Of a stretch of DNA of 64,000 nt, positions 24,701 to 35,395 are shown piece by piece; within the stretch, counting starts at the first letter, position 1; every line of letters begins with the position of its first letter. A program made the position numbers and the translations under genes. The notes beneath the pieces are model-generated. The model saw only the letters and a program-made list of their open reading frames with translations, searched no databases and was not told where the DNA came from. This stretch comes from Zygnema cylindricum (taxonomy: Eukaryota; Streptophyta; Zygnematophyceae; Zygnematales; Zygnemataceae): the NCBI GenBank assembly GCA_037447655.1, contig JBBHKE010003298.1:1-64000 (forward strand). The letters are read 5' to 3'.

Positions 24701-26059
24701 ATTTTTTACCCAGCTGAGGAATATAGAGCACTTCTGAGAAAGTGAGTATATAAGTCTTACCCTCCACTAAGATTTTCAGATCTACTGATCCCACTAGATC
24801 TATAGTAACCACTCTCCCATCCCTATACTCTATTTCTACAGTGGGGATTTTCCTTAGCTTAGTGAAGAGGTCCTTGTCACAACACATATGCATGGATGCA
24901 CCTGAGTCTATGATCCATCGTTCTTATGGAGCTTCCAAAATTGCTCCAAGAGCACACTTTTATCTCCGAGGAATCTCCTTCCCCTCCAAACTCTCGTCAA
25001 GAAGAAGCTCCCCATCCTCCTCAAAGGACTCGTCCTCGGTTTCTCCTATAACTTTTGTGGCCAAAAGTGCCTTTTTCTTCCCTTCGGAAGAACCCCCTCC
25101 ACGGTTCTCTTGGAGCCTCAACTCTGACAGCTTGACAGAATCCGCGATTAAGTGTCCCGACTTTTTGCAAAAATGACAAAGGCCTTTTGGGGCCCTTGGT
25201 CCTCCAGGCTGATCTCATTCTCCTTTGTATCGCTTTTTCGGGTCCTGTCTCCACCTATCCCCTCCGGCGGCTAGAGCTTGAACGCTCTTTCCTCCTCTTC
25301 TGATCTCAATAGCGTTCTCCTACACAAGTATCATGCGGACCACTGTATTCCACATCCATCAACTATCAGTCATATCCTGTACTCGGTACACTATATTCTC
25401 ATACTCGTCTCGTAACTTCATGATGAGAGTGCTAACTTTCTTTTTTATTGTACTTGTCCACCGACACTTTCCATCCCCATATACAAACAAGAAAAATCAT
25501 TACAGCAGTCTAACATCTTTCCCCCTTTGTAAGTATGGTTTCCATATATTTGCTGTGCAAAATGGAGCTCCTAAATCACACTAGCTCAATCGATCTCTGT
25601 CAAACTCACGCACAACTCCTCGGCCTTGTAAATGTGAAGATGGGGAGTTGCCAATGCTTGAGTGAGGTGTCTCAGAAATGTAGTTTTGGAAGCCATGTTG
25701 GTATCTTCCCACATTTGGGTGTCGTTCTCCACGGTCTTCACTATTCCCGCTCAAGATGCTGTGGAAATAGGAGCAATAGGAGTAAGCGGTGTCTCCTTTC
25801 CTTTTTCTTTTTCGGACACGCTGCTGTCCCCATCATCTGCCTCCTCCGCTGCAGCAGATGCCGTTGCAAAAAACCTTACTCCACCAAACCCTGGTGGAGT
25901 TCCTTGTGGTGGAAGTTTCACTTGTCAACTAACAATACCCCAGTATCATTTTTCACACAAATCCCCTGTTATCATGGTTTCCCAATAGATGAAACCAAAT
26001 CTTTTGCAGATGGGCACCCTAGAGGGTGGGCCCATAACCTGCAATTCTATGTCCTCCAT
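21704..26059 (-). pseudogene. gag-pol remnant of element G
   Basis: From the minus strand: Gag start MEDIELQVMGPP with the ATG inside the LTR (26,059); zinc knuckle CHFCKKSGHLIADS near 25,150; protease WIIDSGASMHMC near 24,900; integrase 24,341-23,808 with TITDDWSRYSRVYF, SDNRGEYTFDQFE and NPEQNGVAERFNRTLGD; reverse transcriptase with LNGELEEDIFMR, SLYGLKQAPRQWNKKLDEFL (22,962-22,702); RNase H 22,207-21,704 with STMEAEYMASCSVVKELMW and MMTKLVPSPKLKYC. Many scattered stops. Domain order protease-integrase-RT-RNase H is that of Ty1/copia. Confidence 0.9.
26024..26039 (-). promoter_or_regulatory. Primer-binding site of G
   Basis: In element orientation GGTTATGGGCCCACCC directly follows the LTR end. 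It is complementary to the anticodon-arm region of plant-type initiator tRNA-Met rather than to its 3' end. Confidence 0.6.
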
Positions 26060-27021
26060 TGGACTATAAAATTGAGGAAGCCTCTAGGTAGTTTTCAACT
26101 AGCCCACTTTCAACCACAACAACTACTGCCCCAAGTTGACAATGTGACTGCACCCTTGTGCAGTCTTGACTCCCCTGAGTGCGTAGGAAAAAGAATCACT
26201 GAAAACGAACAACTAGCCGATAAATTATAAGGCAGCAAAAATGCCAATTCGTTTAAACTCTCAAAGAGAGAGGTGACTACCTACCAAAATTTACTTAGTC
26301 ATAATTCCCTCTCACAACCCCTATCTAGTGGAAGTATGAACCAATCATATCACTGTGTAGTACAAAAAGTACTACTGCCTGTGTACTTTCTGTACGGCCT
26401 ATGTACGATAAGGCAATTAAATGGACGCGTGTTCACATTATACTTGTCCGTATGTTTCTCGGAATTCCCGGGACCAAATGTCATCTCTCCACGTGGCGCC
26501 AGGTCATGCCACATCACAAAATGCCAAAGTGACCATTCTGGGATCTCGGCGATGATGTGTGCCGTTGGATAAATACCGGTTTTTAATTTAAGTTGTCGAA
26601 ACAAATGTCCGATTCATTTGTTTCATGCGGTATTATGTTCACGTTGTATCCAACTAGTTCTATGTCCTTTTATTTGTACTTTTGTTAATCAGTTTATAGA
26701 TTGCAAAATAGTTTAAATAATAATCATACCCTATATACTTTAATGAACTTTTACGAGAGACCGGTTAGAGCTGACAGCTATGCATCGCTCTGCCGGTCGG
26801 GGGTTCGAGTCCTATTGTACTCAACCTTTTGTTGAGAGTGACATAATTCACTTTTTAGTCTGGTTTATTAGAGTGGAGATAGCCATGGCTTCACTTCTCC
26901 CTTTCTTCTTCAGTGACTATAACAAGTATGGGGGATAGAGAGGAAGGTTGGAAGCAGGCTGCTACCTCTTTTCTTTATTTTAGACCTAGAAAATATTATA
27001 TAAATCTAATGATTTTTAATA
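26040..27021 (-). repeat. 5' LTR of element G
   Basis: 982 bp partner of 20,702-21,690; the terminal TCAACA has changed to TTAATA. Confidence 0.85.
26754..26830 (+). promoter_or_regulatory. tRNA-like Pol III unit in G 5' LTR
   Basis: ACCGGTTAGAGCTGAC, a perfect B-box GGTTCGAGTCC (26,802-26,812) and TTTT (26,827-26,830). Confidence 0.55.
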
Positions 27022-27789
27022 GATGAAGAAGCATTGGCATTTTCCATGACAATCAATTATGCAAAGGGGATATTCTCACAAAATCCCACAAAAGACCAGC
27101 TTCACAATGAAGCCCAATGAAGCCCCAAGCAAACCAAACACAACATATGTCTTCAAATTTGCCAAAATATAGAATATACACCAAAAAACCACTTGCAAAA
27201 TTCACAAGGTTTTGCCCAAAGATCACAATGATCTTACAATTCAAAAACCATCCAAAAACTGCTTCGCGGTTTTTATACAATTAATGCTACCTTCCTAAAA
27301 TAACCTAAGTCCTATATATACAAGTGAACCTACAGCTGATCACGCCATACCACAATTTCCGTGGTCGATCGGTACACTTATCTTCATCAAGCATAACCTC
27401 GCCGTCAAGCGTACACAAATATTTACAACAATCTGCGAGGTGACAACCGCTAAATTGAAATAGTACGCGGTGAAATTTTCGTCTGCTGAAATGATAGTGC
27501 AGTCAATATTTCTCTTTCCAAAATGACGGCAGACTCTGTCCGCCGTCTGCATATTTTTCATCATTGAAGATAAACCTCCACGTGTGCCTTAGGTCCCCAA
27601 ATGAAATGTAATTCTTCGTTCGGAACAACCAATCTTGACTTCCTCATAGACTGACACGTGTGCCTAAAGTGCACCAAATCTGTGTAATCCCTTTGGAGCT
27701 GCATATAACACTTAATCATTTCCCCAACATCTCACCCTGCACACAAAAACTGACTAAGTTCGAAACATCTTTCTTGCGCAGGTTGCTAT

Positions 27790-28095
27790 GGTTGTTATGA
27801 CTGTTATGCCTGCTATAACTGTTATGACTGCTATGACTGTTAGGACTGCTATGACAACTATGCGTGCTATGATCTGTCAGCAGAGCTGTGATGTTAGAGC
27901 AGCGCAGCTGCGATGTCAGATCAGTCCAGCATGGCAACATAACAACAAAGTGTAGAGTGCTTATGACTGCTATGATTGTTAGGACTGCTATGACTGCTAT
28001 GACTGCTATGATCTGTCAGCGCAGCTGTGATGTTAGAGCAGCGCAGCTGCGATGTCAGATCAGTCCAGCATGGCAACATAGCAACAAAGTGTCTC
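27790..28095. repeat. Minisatellite and 130-140 bp tandem duplication inside LTR H
   Basis: Short TGCTATGACTGTTAGGAC-like repeats lead into two copies of a longer unit ending GTCCAGCATGGCAACATA (about 27,925 and 28,065). The unit has a GCGCAGCTGCGATGTCAGA core. The related + strand LTR at 42,595 has a single, diverged version. Confidence 0.7.
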
Positions 28096-28213
28096 CAAGT
28101 TTCCAGCTGCAATGTCAGACTTAGCGCAACATGGCAGTATAACAACAACATATACAGAGGACTGAAGGTTTCCAAATCAACAAAGTAAACGATGAATTGC
28201 CTTTTTTAAAAAT

Positions 28214-28376
28214 CTCCTTAATTTTTAGTCAGTCTCTAATTTTAATCCGCAATTTTCTCCACAAAAATTAATCTAGGAGATGGTATCGACTTGGTCATCA
28301 TGACTGCAATCATTCTTTTATCAGATTTATGAAACAATTAAATAATTTATTTTCAGCTCTTTCTTTGACAATGCTT
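28214..28376 (-). pseudogene. RNase H C-terminus and polypurine tract of element K
   Basis: The reverse complement reads MTKSIPSPRLIFVEKIAD, the conserved end of copia pol (compare MTKPVPSPKLKYCREKCG in C), then the tract AAAAATTAAGGAG directly before the K LTR. It is cut off at 28,377 by the A element. Confidence 0.6.
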
Positions 28377-29069
28377 TGAAAATTTGTGGCCTCCATTGGC
28401 CCATATAGTATGCAGCCTATGTAAAGCCTCTAAGATAATATTTGCCTCTTTGAATTTCTCACTGAATAAGTGCTACCCAAGCACACAAGTATTTTAACCA
28501 CCCTCACCCTTGTGAGGACTTGACTTTATTAAGCTAGATGCAAGAGAGATCTCAAAGTTTACTCCTCGAGCATTGAGTTATGCTTTGTCAAAGATGACTT
28601 TAACAGTTATAAGCTCTCTTAGAGAGAGGTGCCTAAATTTCACTAAGTCTTGGTTCGCCTACTCACAAATACGTGCTACTTAACTCTAGACCAATAGGAT
28701 CACTGTACAGTACAAAAAGGTACAGGGGCCAATGTACTTTTTGTACAGCCATTGCACGACATGGTCTACGACATGGCCTTTCGAGTGACGCCTGTGAGAT
28801 TGGGAGCTATGGTTCCTCCTCCCATCTTCTCTGGTGTCCAATAATGTGGCGCCATGTGGCATCGCGTGACGCAGTCTCCAAAAACTGCCAAAAGTTCATT
28901 TCGGGTTGGCGACAATAACGTCGCCCGTCCGATCAATATGGTTTAAATGCTTTGGTTAGCGTCTGTATTATGTCAGTTTACATATGTGTCTTCGCGAGTT
29001 GGTTTAGTTAAATGGATTAGCCGCAACGTTAACGTGTAAATAAATATCACACCCCATACAAGTATCGTT

Positions 29070-29164
29070 TCTTTTACGACTTAGTGGATAAGGCAAACGA
29101 TTATTTGACCGGCGGTGACTCTATAGGGACCAGGATCAAATCCTGGTGAAATCACATGTTTTTT
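29070..29164 (+). promoter_or_regulatory. tRNA-like Pol III unit in A 3' LTR (best example)
   Basis: CGACTTAGTGG (29,077-29,087) fits the A-box well and continues ATAAGGC as in tRNA-Arg genes. B-box GGATCAAATCC (29,133-29,143) sits in a perfect 6-bp stem ACCAGG/CCTGGT (29,129-29,147) like a T-arm. T6 (29,159-29,164) follows. Antisense to the element. The copy in the right LTR (34,170-34,265) has a damaged B-box. Confidence 0.6.
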
Positions 29165-29372
29165 GGGTAGAAGCAAAATCGCCTCCTACCCCAGTCTGTC
29201 GCTTTCGTTGCCTTTACTTTGGCTAGTTGAAGGCAACCACGGTTGTCTTATGTCTTTAGTGAATACGACAAATATAGTGGACTTAAGAGAAAAACTTGCA
29301 CAATGATAGAAAAAATAGAATAATATAATACTTTTTTCAATACTCTCCCTAATATCTAGTCTACTTTTTGCT

Positions 29373-32300
29373 TCAGTCTACCTTTCTCCTTACAAAATGT
29401 AAATTTGGAAAAAGAACCAGCTTGGTCATCATGTGTGCTTCCATCTCCCCATCTGGACTATAATCAAAACTAATGATTATATTCTCTACTTTCTCTCTAA
29501 CAAAGCTTAGTTGATATACATATGCTTTGATTTGAAATGATGATTTGGAATTGTTGCAAATGCAATCAGCTTGATTATCACAGAATATTTTCTGCACTCC
29601 ATTCTTTTTATAACCAATTTCCTCATTGGAGCATCCCATAACTGACATCACTCGAAGAGGTGATGTCGGTATTATCACTCCCAAATGGAACCATAAATCT
29701 CTAGTTCTTATCAAGTACCTCATTACCCTCTTGGTTTCTCCCCAATCTCTTTTTTGATGGTCATTTAAACTCCTATGCAATATCCCTACAAATGCCGCTA
29801 TATCCCGCCTGGTATGGTTCATAAATTAAATCAAGTCATTGTCTCTATGGAATGTTTTTCGAAAATCATTATTTTTTTGGTCCTATCTCATCATCAAAAA
29901 TTGCAATTCTTAATTTTGAGCTCCACTCATTTACCTTATGTCATTAAAACTTTTTTTTTTCCATTTGAAATTTTTAAAGCATGTTTTCAATTGCCTCTTT
30001 TTGAGTTAGACTAATTATTTTCTTCCCTCTATCTCTTTCCATCTGAATTCCCAAAATATATTTTATTTCAAATCTACTATTCAAATCCTTGTTCAGTTTA
30101 TTAAATTTCACTATTGATTTTCTTAGAACAAACAAATTATCAATATATATTGGAATGAAAATTCTTCGTTCCTTATCGTCGAATAGGTAGATGGAATGAT
30201 TGACATAAATTTGGACATATCCTTAATTTGTCAAAAACTCATCCAATTTCTTGTTTCATTGACGAGGGGCCTGTTTCAGCCTTTAAAGAGACCTAATCAG
30301 TCTGCACAAGTTGTTTTTTTCCCATTCCTCCACAAAACTTTCCAACTGATGCATATAGATCTCGTCTTCCAATTCCTAGTAGAATAATGCCGTCTTAATA
30401 TCCATCTGATGTATCTCCATGCCTTTTGCTATCACCAAACTGAGAATTGAGAGGGAAAGAAAATCTGATAACCGGAGCAAAGGTCGCCTTTTAATCGATT
30501 CTTTCCTTTTGCGTGTACCCTTTAGCCACTTATCTGGCTTTGTATCGTTTGATGGAGCTATCCGGGTTGAGTTTCAAATTAAATATGCACTTGCATCGAA
30601 TAGGTTTTGTGTCCGGTGGATAGTCCACCAACTCGTATGTATTTGCTTCCATAATTGAAGCCAAACTCCTATGTATTTGCTTCCGTAATTGAAGCCATTT
30701 CATCATTAATGGTTGCTATCCATCTACTTTTTATCGAACTGTTAATTGCCTCTAAGTTTGAGGTTCTCTCAGGTGTGAGAGCTTATTAACCTTATTGTCA
30801 GCTTGTCTCTCTTGGAGTCTTTTGCTGCTTCTTCTCCCTCTTTCAAAATCTGATGCCAGAATAGAGGGTAACCTCAACTTTTTCCAAATAATTTCGTCTT
30901 CTCCCCTATCTATTGATTGTATTACCCTCCTTTGATCATCCTCTTCCTCGGGTTGAAGTGGGAACTATGGCTTCAAGAGAGAGTCACTCTCGATCAAAAT
31001 TATCTTTGCATCTGCAATGTGTTTTTAAACTAATATGTTGTTTGAAGAATCTAAATCTAACTCATTTTTTGATTCAATTCTAAGTTTGACCGTTTAGGTA
31101 TATATGAAGGGATCTACTGATTTTCCTTCATCCATAACTACCAAGTTTTTAGCTTAAATGATATCTTCTTTTCTAATATCGTAAACTCTATATCCTTTGA
31201 CAATTTCATCATATCCAAGTAGATGCATCTAACTTCCAATAAAATTTTTCTTTATTTAAACTGTATACTTGAATTCCGAACACCTTTAGATGTGAGATTT
31301 CATGTTATCTGTCAGTCCATATTTCATAAGGTGTTTCCATATTTCATAAGGTGTTTGACCTTTCACTACTGAGGTGAGGACTCTTTTTTAAAGGTAGTTA
31401 GCCCGATTCATTTCCTTTGCCTAGAAGCGTTTTTCTATCTTTTTATCTTTCAGCATGCTTCGGGCACTATCACTTAATGTCTGATTTAGTCTCTCTGCTA
31501 CACTATTTTGTTCCGGATTCTTTGGAATAGTTTTTTGGTGTTGAACCCCCTCTTCTTTCCAAAAATACTCAAACTGGTTAGAAGTATATTCCCCCCCATT
31601 ATCAATCCTCACTCTCTTTATAAGAGTTCCATGAAGCTTCTCACTCCATGCTTTATAGTCTTTAAAATAAACCGGTGCTTCAAATTTTCTCTATAAAAAA
31701 AAAACACTGGAATTCCTAGACCAAAAATCATTAATAGTAAACATATATCTCTTCCCTCCAACTGATGGCACTTTGGTCCCCATAGGTCAGTATGGACTAG
31801 ATCTAGGACTTTTTCCCCGTATAGGTTGCAGTTTTTGGGAAAGGCAAAATATGGGTCTTACCTTGAGCACATCCACTACAGTCACCTAAAGTATTATTGT
31901 CCCCAAATTTAATTTCCTCAATTACTTCATTCTTTTCATATACTTAAGCCTATTAAGATGCACATGCCCCAATCTCTTATGCCATATCATCAAGTCATTT
32001 GCACCAGAATAGTAAACTCCTTACTTTTCATTACTAAAATTCAAAGGAAACATTCCTTGGCTACCCTTTTCAGGTGTGAAGTATACTTCATCCTCATAGG
32101 TAGCTCTAAAGACTCCTTATTGTGGTACTAGTCTCAAAAATTTTATAAGTTAAAAATGAAGTAGATATAAAATTTTTGTTCAACTAATTGATGAAAAAAC
32201 ATCTAAAAAAGTGACTATTGATGTCTTACCTTCAACAAAGACTTTCAAATCGACAGATCCTACTAAGGTAGTGGTTACTTTTCTCCCATCCCCGTAATCT

Positions 32301-33512
32301 CTACCATCCCCATAATCTATCTCTATAGTAGAGATCTTTCTCATTTTAGGAAACATCAATTTCTCTCAACACATGTACATAGAAGCACCTGAGTCAATGA
32401 ACCAACCTTCTTTGGGGGCTTCTTTCTCTGCACCGAAGGCACACTATCTGCTCGTTGAGTAGAAATTTTCTATCATCCTCATTATAATCCTGCTTATAAT
32501 ATCCTGTATCTCATTTTACTTGTGTTGCCACAAGTGCCTTTTCCTTTCCTCTGACAAATTTGGTCGAGATTCAAATTAATTAAATTAGTTTTCCTTTCCT
32601 TCTCCACTAAAATTTCTATAAGGTTTTTTGAAATCATTATTCCACCAATCAATTCTTGCAGTTAATGCTTGAACACTCTTGCCTCTTCTTTAAATATCTA
32701 TTATATTTTCTCGGACTAAAATCGTCTCAACAACAAAATTCCAGACCCATCGATTGTTTGGCAGATCCTGTATCCTGTTGACAATATTCTTATAGTTATC
32801 CGACAACTTTATGAGTAGGGTATTCACCTTTTCTTTCTTGGTCTCATGTTTTTCCGCACTCTCTAACACTATAAACAATTCGGATAGATCGTTACAAAAA
32901 TCAAACATCTTTCCTCCTTTGTAAGCATATACTTGTAACATTTGATCAGCAAGTTGTTGTTGCTGAATCATTCCACTCTTGTAAATGTTTACAAGAGCCT
33001 CCCATATATCTGTTGGTTTAACCACATTGAGGTGAGGAGTAGCAACTGCTTGAGTAAGATGTATGAGAATAAAATGAGTTGCCACCATGTTGTTGTAATA
33101 CCAGATCTCAAAATCATTCGCCTTTTCTTTGGGAACAACTCTTACTAAAATAAATCTGGTAGCTATAGGTGTGAGCTTTTCATTTCCCTTTTTCTTATTT
33201 TTATACAACACAATGCTCTCTCTGTCATCATCTATCTCCTCTGTCTAGTCAAATCCTCTTGAAATTCAGACTCCTCCAAAACCAGGTGGAACTTTTAGGT
33301 TTGCAGATATCCTCTTGAAATTCAGACTCCTCCAAAACCAGGTGGAACTTTTAGGTTTGCAGATGGGCGCCGCACAGGCCATTAACAATGTCTCATAGAC
33401 AATTTTCAAAAATTGCACCTTTTATCATAGTCTCTTAGTGTATATAGCATGTTCCATTGAAAATGGGCGCACTTGAGGGTGGGCCTATAGCTTGAAAATC
33501 AGTGGCCTCCAT
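29373..33512 (-). pseudogene. gag-pol remnant of element A
   Basis: Gag frame start MEATDFQAIGPP spans the LTR/primer-site boundary (ATG at 33,512). The 33,211-32,690 section has LTQAVATPHLNVVKP and VYAYKGGKMFDFCNDLS. The protease motif is GWFIDSGASMYMC near 32,400. Integrase at 31,612-31,421 has RIDNGGEYTSNQFE and NPEQNSVAERLNQTLSD. RT fragments are scattered between 30,700 and 29,850. The RNase H end at 29,822-29,373 has RDIAAFVGILHRSLND, CDNQADC and MMTKLVLFPNLHF. Part of 33,230-33,360 is duplicated in tandem (about 65 bp, starting CTCTTGAAATTCAGACTCC). It is too damaged to function. Confidence 0.85.
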
Positions 33513-34403
33513 TTGCCCACAGAGTATGCAACCTATGTAAAGCCTATAGGATAATATTTGCCTACTTTAATTTCTCACTGGATAAGTGCCACCTAGCCAC
33601 ACAAGTATTCTAACCACCATCACCTCTGCGAGGACGCAAATCCCGTGTGTCAGATGCAAAAGAGATCTCTTAGTTTGCAACCCTTAGCAATATGTTATGC
33701 TTGGTCAAAGATGACCTTTATGGTTTCAAGCTCTCTCAAAGAGAGGTGTTTAAATTTCACTAAGTCTTGGTCTACCTACTCACAAATACCCACTCTTAAA
33801 CCCTAGAACAATAGAAACACAGTACAGTCGAAAAAGGTAGAATGACCAATGTACTAATTGTACGACATTTGTACGACATGGCCTTTCGAGTGATGCCTGA
33901 TCGGAAACCATGGAACCTCCTCCCACCTTCGCTAATGTCCAATAATGTGACGCCATGTGGCAAGGAGTGACACTGTCTCCAAAAACCACCAAAATTTCAT
34001 TCCCGGTTGGCGGCTGCAACAACGACCGTATAATCAAATACATTTTACATGCTTTGATTTGCGTCCGTATTCCCACGGTTTACATGCGCGTCTTTTGGAG
34101 TTAGTTTAGTTAAGTGGATTAGCTATCGCGTTAAATTTCAAATAAATATCACACCCTATACATGTACCGACTCTTCTACGACTTGGCGGATAAGGTGCAC
34201 GAATGTTTGACCAGCAGCGACTTTTTAGGGACCAAGAACAAATCTTAGTCAAATCACATACTTTTTGGGCAGTATCAAAACAACCTCTTTCGGGACTCTA
34301 TTGTTTTGGATACTTAGAGGCAACCATGGTTGGGGTCAAGCTTGAGGGCGTTTTTGGCACACCTTCATTTGCCCAAGATTTTTGGGCCCTTTCTCTCGTT
34401 TTA

Positions 34404-35390
34404 TGAAAACAGGTGCAGGTGGAGCTGCAGGTGGAGCTGCAGCAGTACTAGTAGAAGTAGACATACTTAAGCAGAAGCTTCACAAGAATTCCTCACATAC
34501 ACCACCTTTTGACACACTATAAAACCTGACTCACAGATCCAATTACCCCAAGATTTGGATACAAATAGACTAGCATACACACTGTTAAATCCCAAAATTG
34601 CAACATAAGTGACCCAGTAAACCATAAGATATGAGAGGTGCAAGTTTCCCAAAAACTGCCTTTTAATTTCCCATATTCCCAAATCTGGATTGCAAACAAT
34701 TTTACTAAGTCCTAAATTTATACTCTTAAAGTGTGTCTAGTGCTAGCAAAAAATCCAGCAAATAACATCTGGCACTGTAGGATTGTACTATAATGTGACA
34801 AGGTACCAAAACTGTACGTCACTGTACCAAGGGTAGTTCCAAAAACATAATTGCAACTAGCCTAAAACTAAATAGTGAAACACTATTTTTTAATCCACTA
34901 AGCTACAAAATCATGTTCTATGAAGTATTTACAAATTGAAGTCGTACACCAAATGTTGCTTGCTTAGTCAGCAACTGTAGATGTGTTTAGCCCGCTGTGG
35001 TATGTTTTGAACGAATATCTGTAGTGCTTACAAGGCACCACGTCATCCGTGGTCCCCACTCAATTATCAGCCGTAAGTTTGATCGTAATCAACGTCTGGT
35101 ATTTTACCTTATACATTTATATTCCTAGATGTCCAGTTTATTTTCTGTCCGCCTGATTTCCCGAATTCGCTCGTCTGATAGATGACATGTGTCCAGGTCC
35201 ATTCTGCTTTCCCTGTATAGTCTGAAACGTTGACGCGTGTTTATGTGACTGAAATAATACTCCTAGAGTAACTTCTAACTATCACACTATTTGAGGTAAG
35301 TATTACACCGATCTTTAATCCAAAAATATTCTTAGTTACAAATCTCCCCTCACAGCTCTATCTACTGAGGATAAAGCTTTTAAAACAACA
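34404..35390 (-). repeat. 3' LTR of element B
   Basis: 987 bp; starts TGAAAACAGGTGCAGG and ends AAAACAACA. Confidence 0.75.
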
Positions 35391-35395
35391 CTCCA

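Larger units (their letters stand above)
20702..27021 (-). mobile_element. Complete but degraded copia element G, 6.3 kb
   Basis: The LTRs are 20,702-21,690 and 26,040-27,021, both bearing TGCAATT at the left edge and TCAACA/TTAATA at the right edge. GATGA flanks the element on both sides. Inside the right (5') LTR boundary lies the primer-binding site complement GGGTGGGCCCATAACC (26,024-26,039). After the left LTR lies the polypurine tract complement CTCCCCTTATTTTCTAG. It is closely related to C. Confidence 0.9.
20664..28182 (-). mobile_element. Solo LTR of copia family H, interrupted by element G
   Basis: The outer pieces 20,664-20,701 and 27,022-28,182 form one LTR starting TGTTGATTTGAGGCAGC and ending TTTCCAAATCAACA. 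It is the reverse-orientation relative of the H LTR at 42,595-43,596. It is flanked by AAGTA on both sides (20,659-20,663 and 28,183-28,187). Element G sits in it with its own duplication GATGA. Both duplications are exact, so the insertion order H then G is secure. Confidence 0.85.
18731..28213 (-). mobile_element. LTR of copia family K, split by two nested insertions
   Basis: The pieces 18,731-19,316, 20,366-20,663 and 28,183-28,213 together give an LTR of about 900 bp related to the A-family LTR (TGTGGCC near its start, the GACCAATAGGA block, the tRNA-like unit, and a polypurine tract complement CTCCTTAATTTTTAG just after its end). It is the 3' LTR of a minus-strand element. The first break holds solo LTR E with GTAGG on both sides. 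The second holds solo LTR H with AAGTA on both sides, itself carrying the complete element G. Confidence 0.65.
28377..34335 (-). mobile_element. Degraded copia element A, right LTR truncated
   Basis: The left (3') LTR 28,377-29,342 starts TGAAAATTTGTGGCCTCC and ends TTCAATA, followed by the tract complement CTCTCCCTAATATCTAG. The right (5') LTR starts at 33,493 (TGAAAATCAGTGGCCTCC) and loses similarity near 34,335, about 70 bp before LTR B begins. The primer-site complement GGGTGGGCCTATAGC (33,477-33,491) has mutated. Both LTRs carry the tRNA-like unit. Confidence 0.8.

Noticed and set aside
24841-26230. Plus-strand open frames over the G element gag (24,841-25,176; 25,535-26,230)
   Set aside because: Reverse-strand shadows of the zinc knuckle, protease and gag region of G.
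26754-26830. Genuine host tRNA gene
   Set aside because: B-box and terminator are good, but the acceptor and anticodon stems do not pair convincingly and all copies lie at the same place in LTRs.
27790-28095. CRISPR-like array
   Set aside because: Repeats are adjacent minisatellite units without unique spacers, in a eukaryotic LTR.
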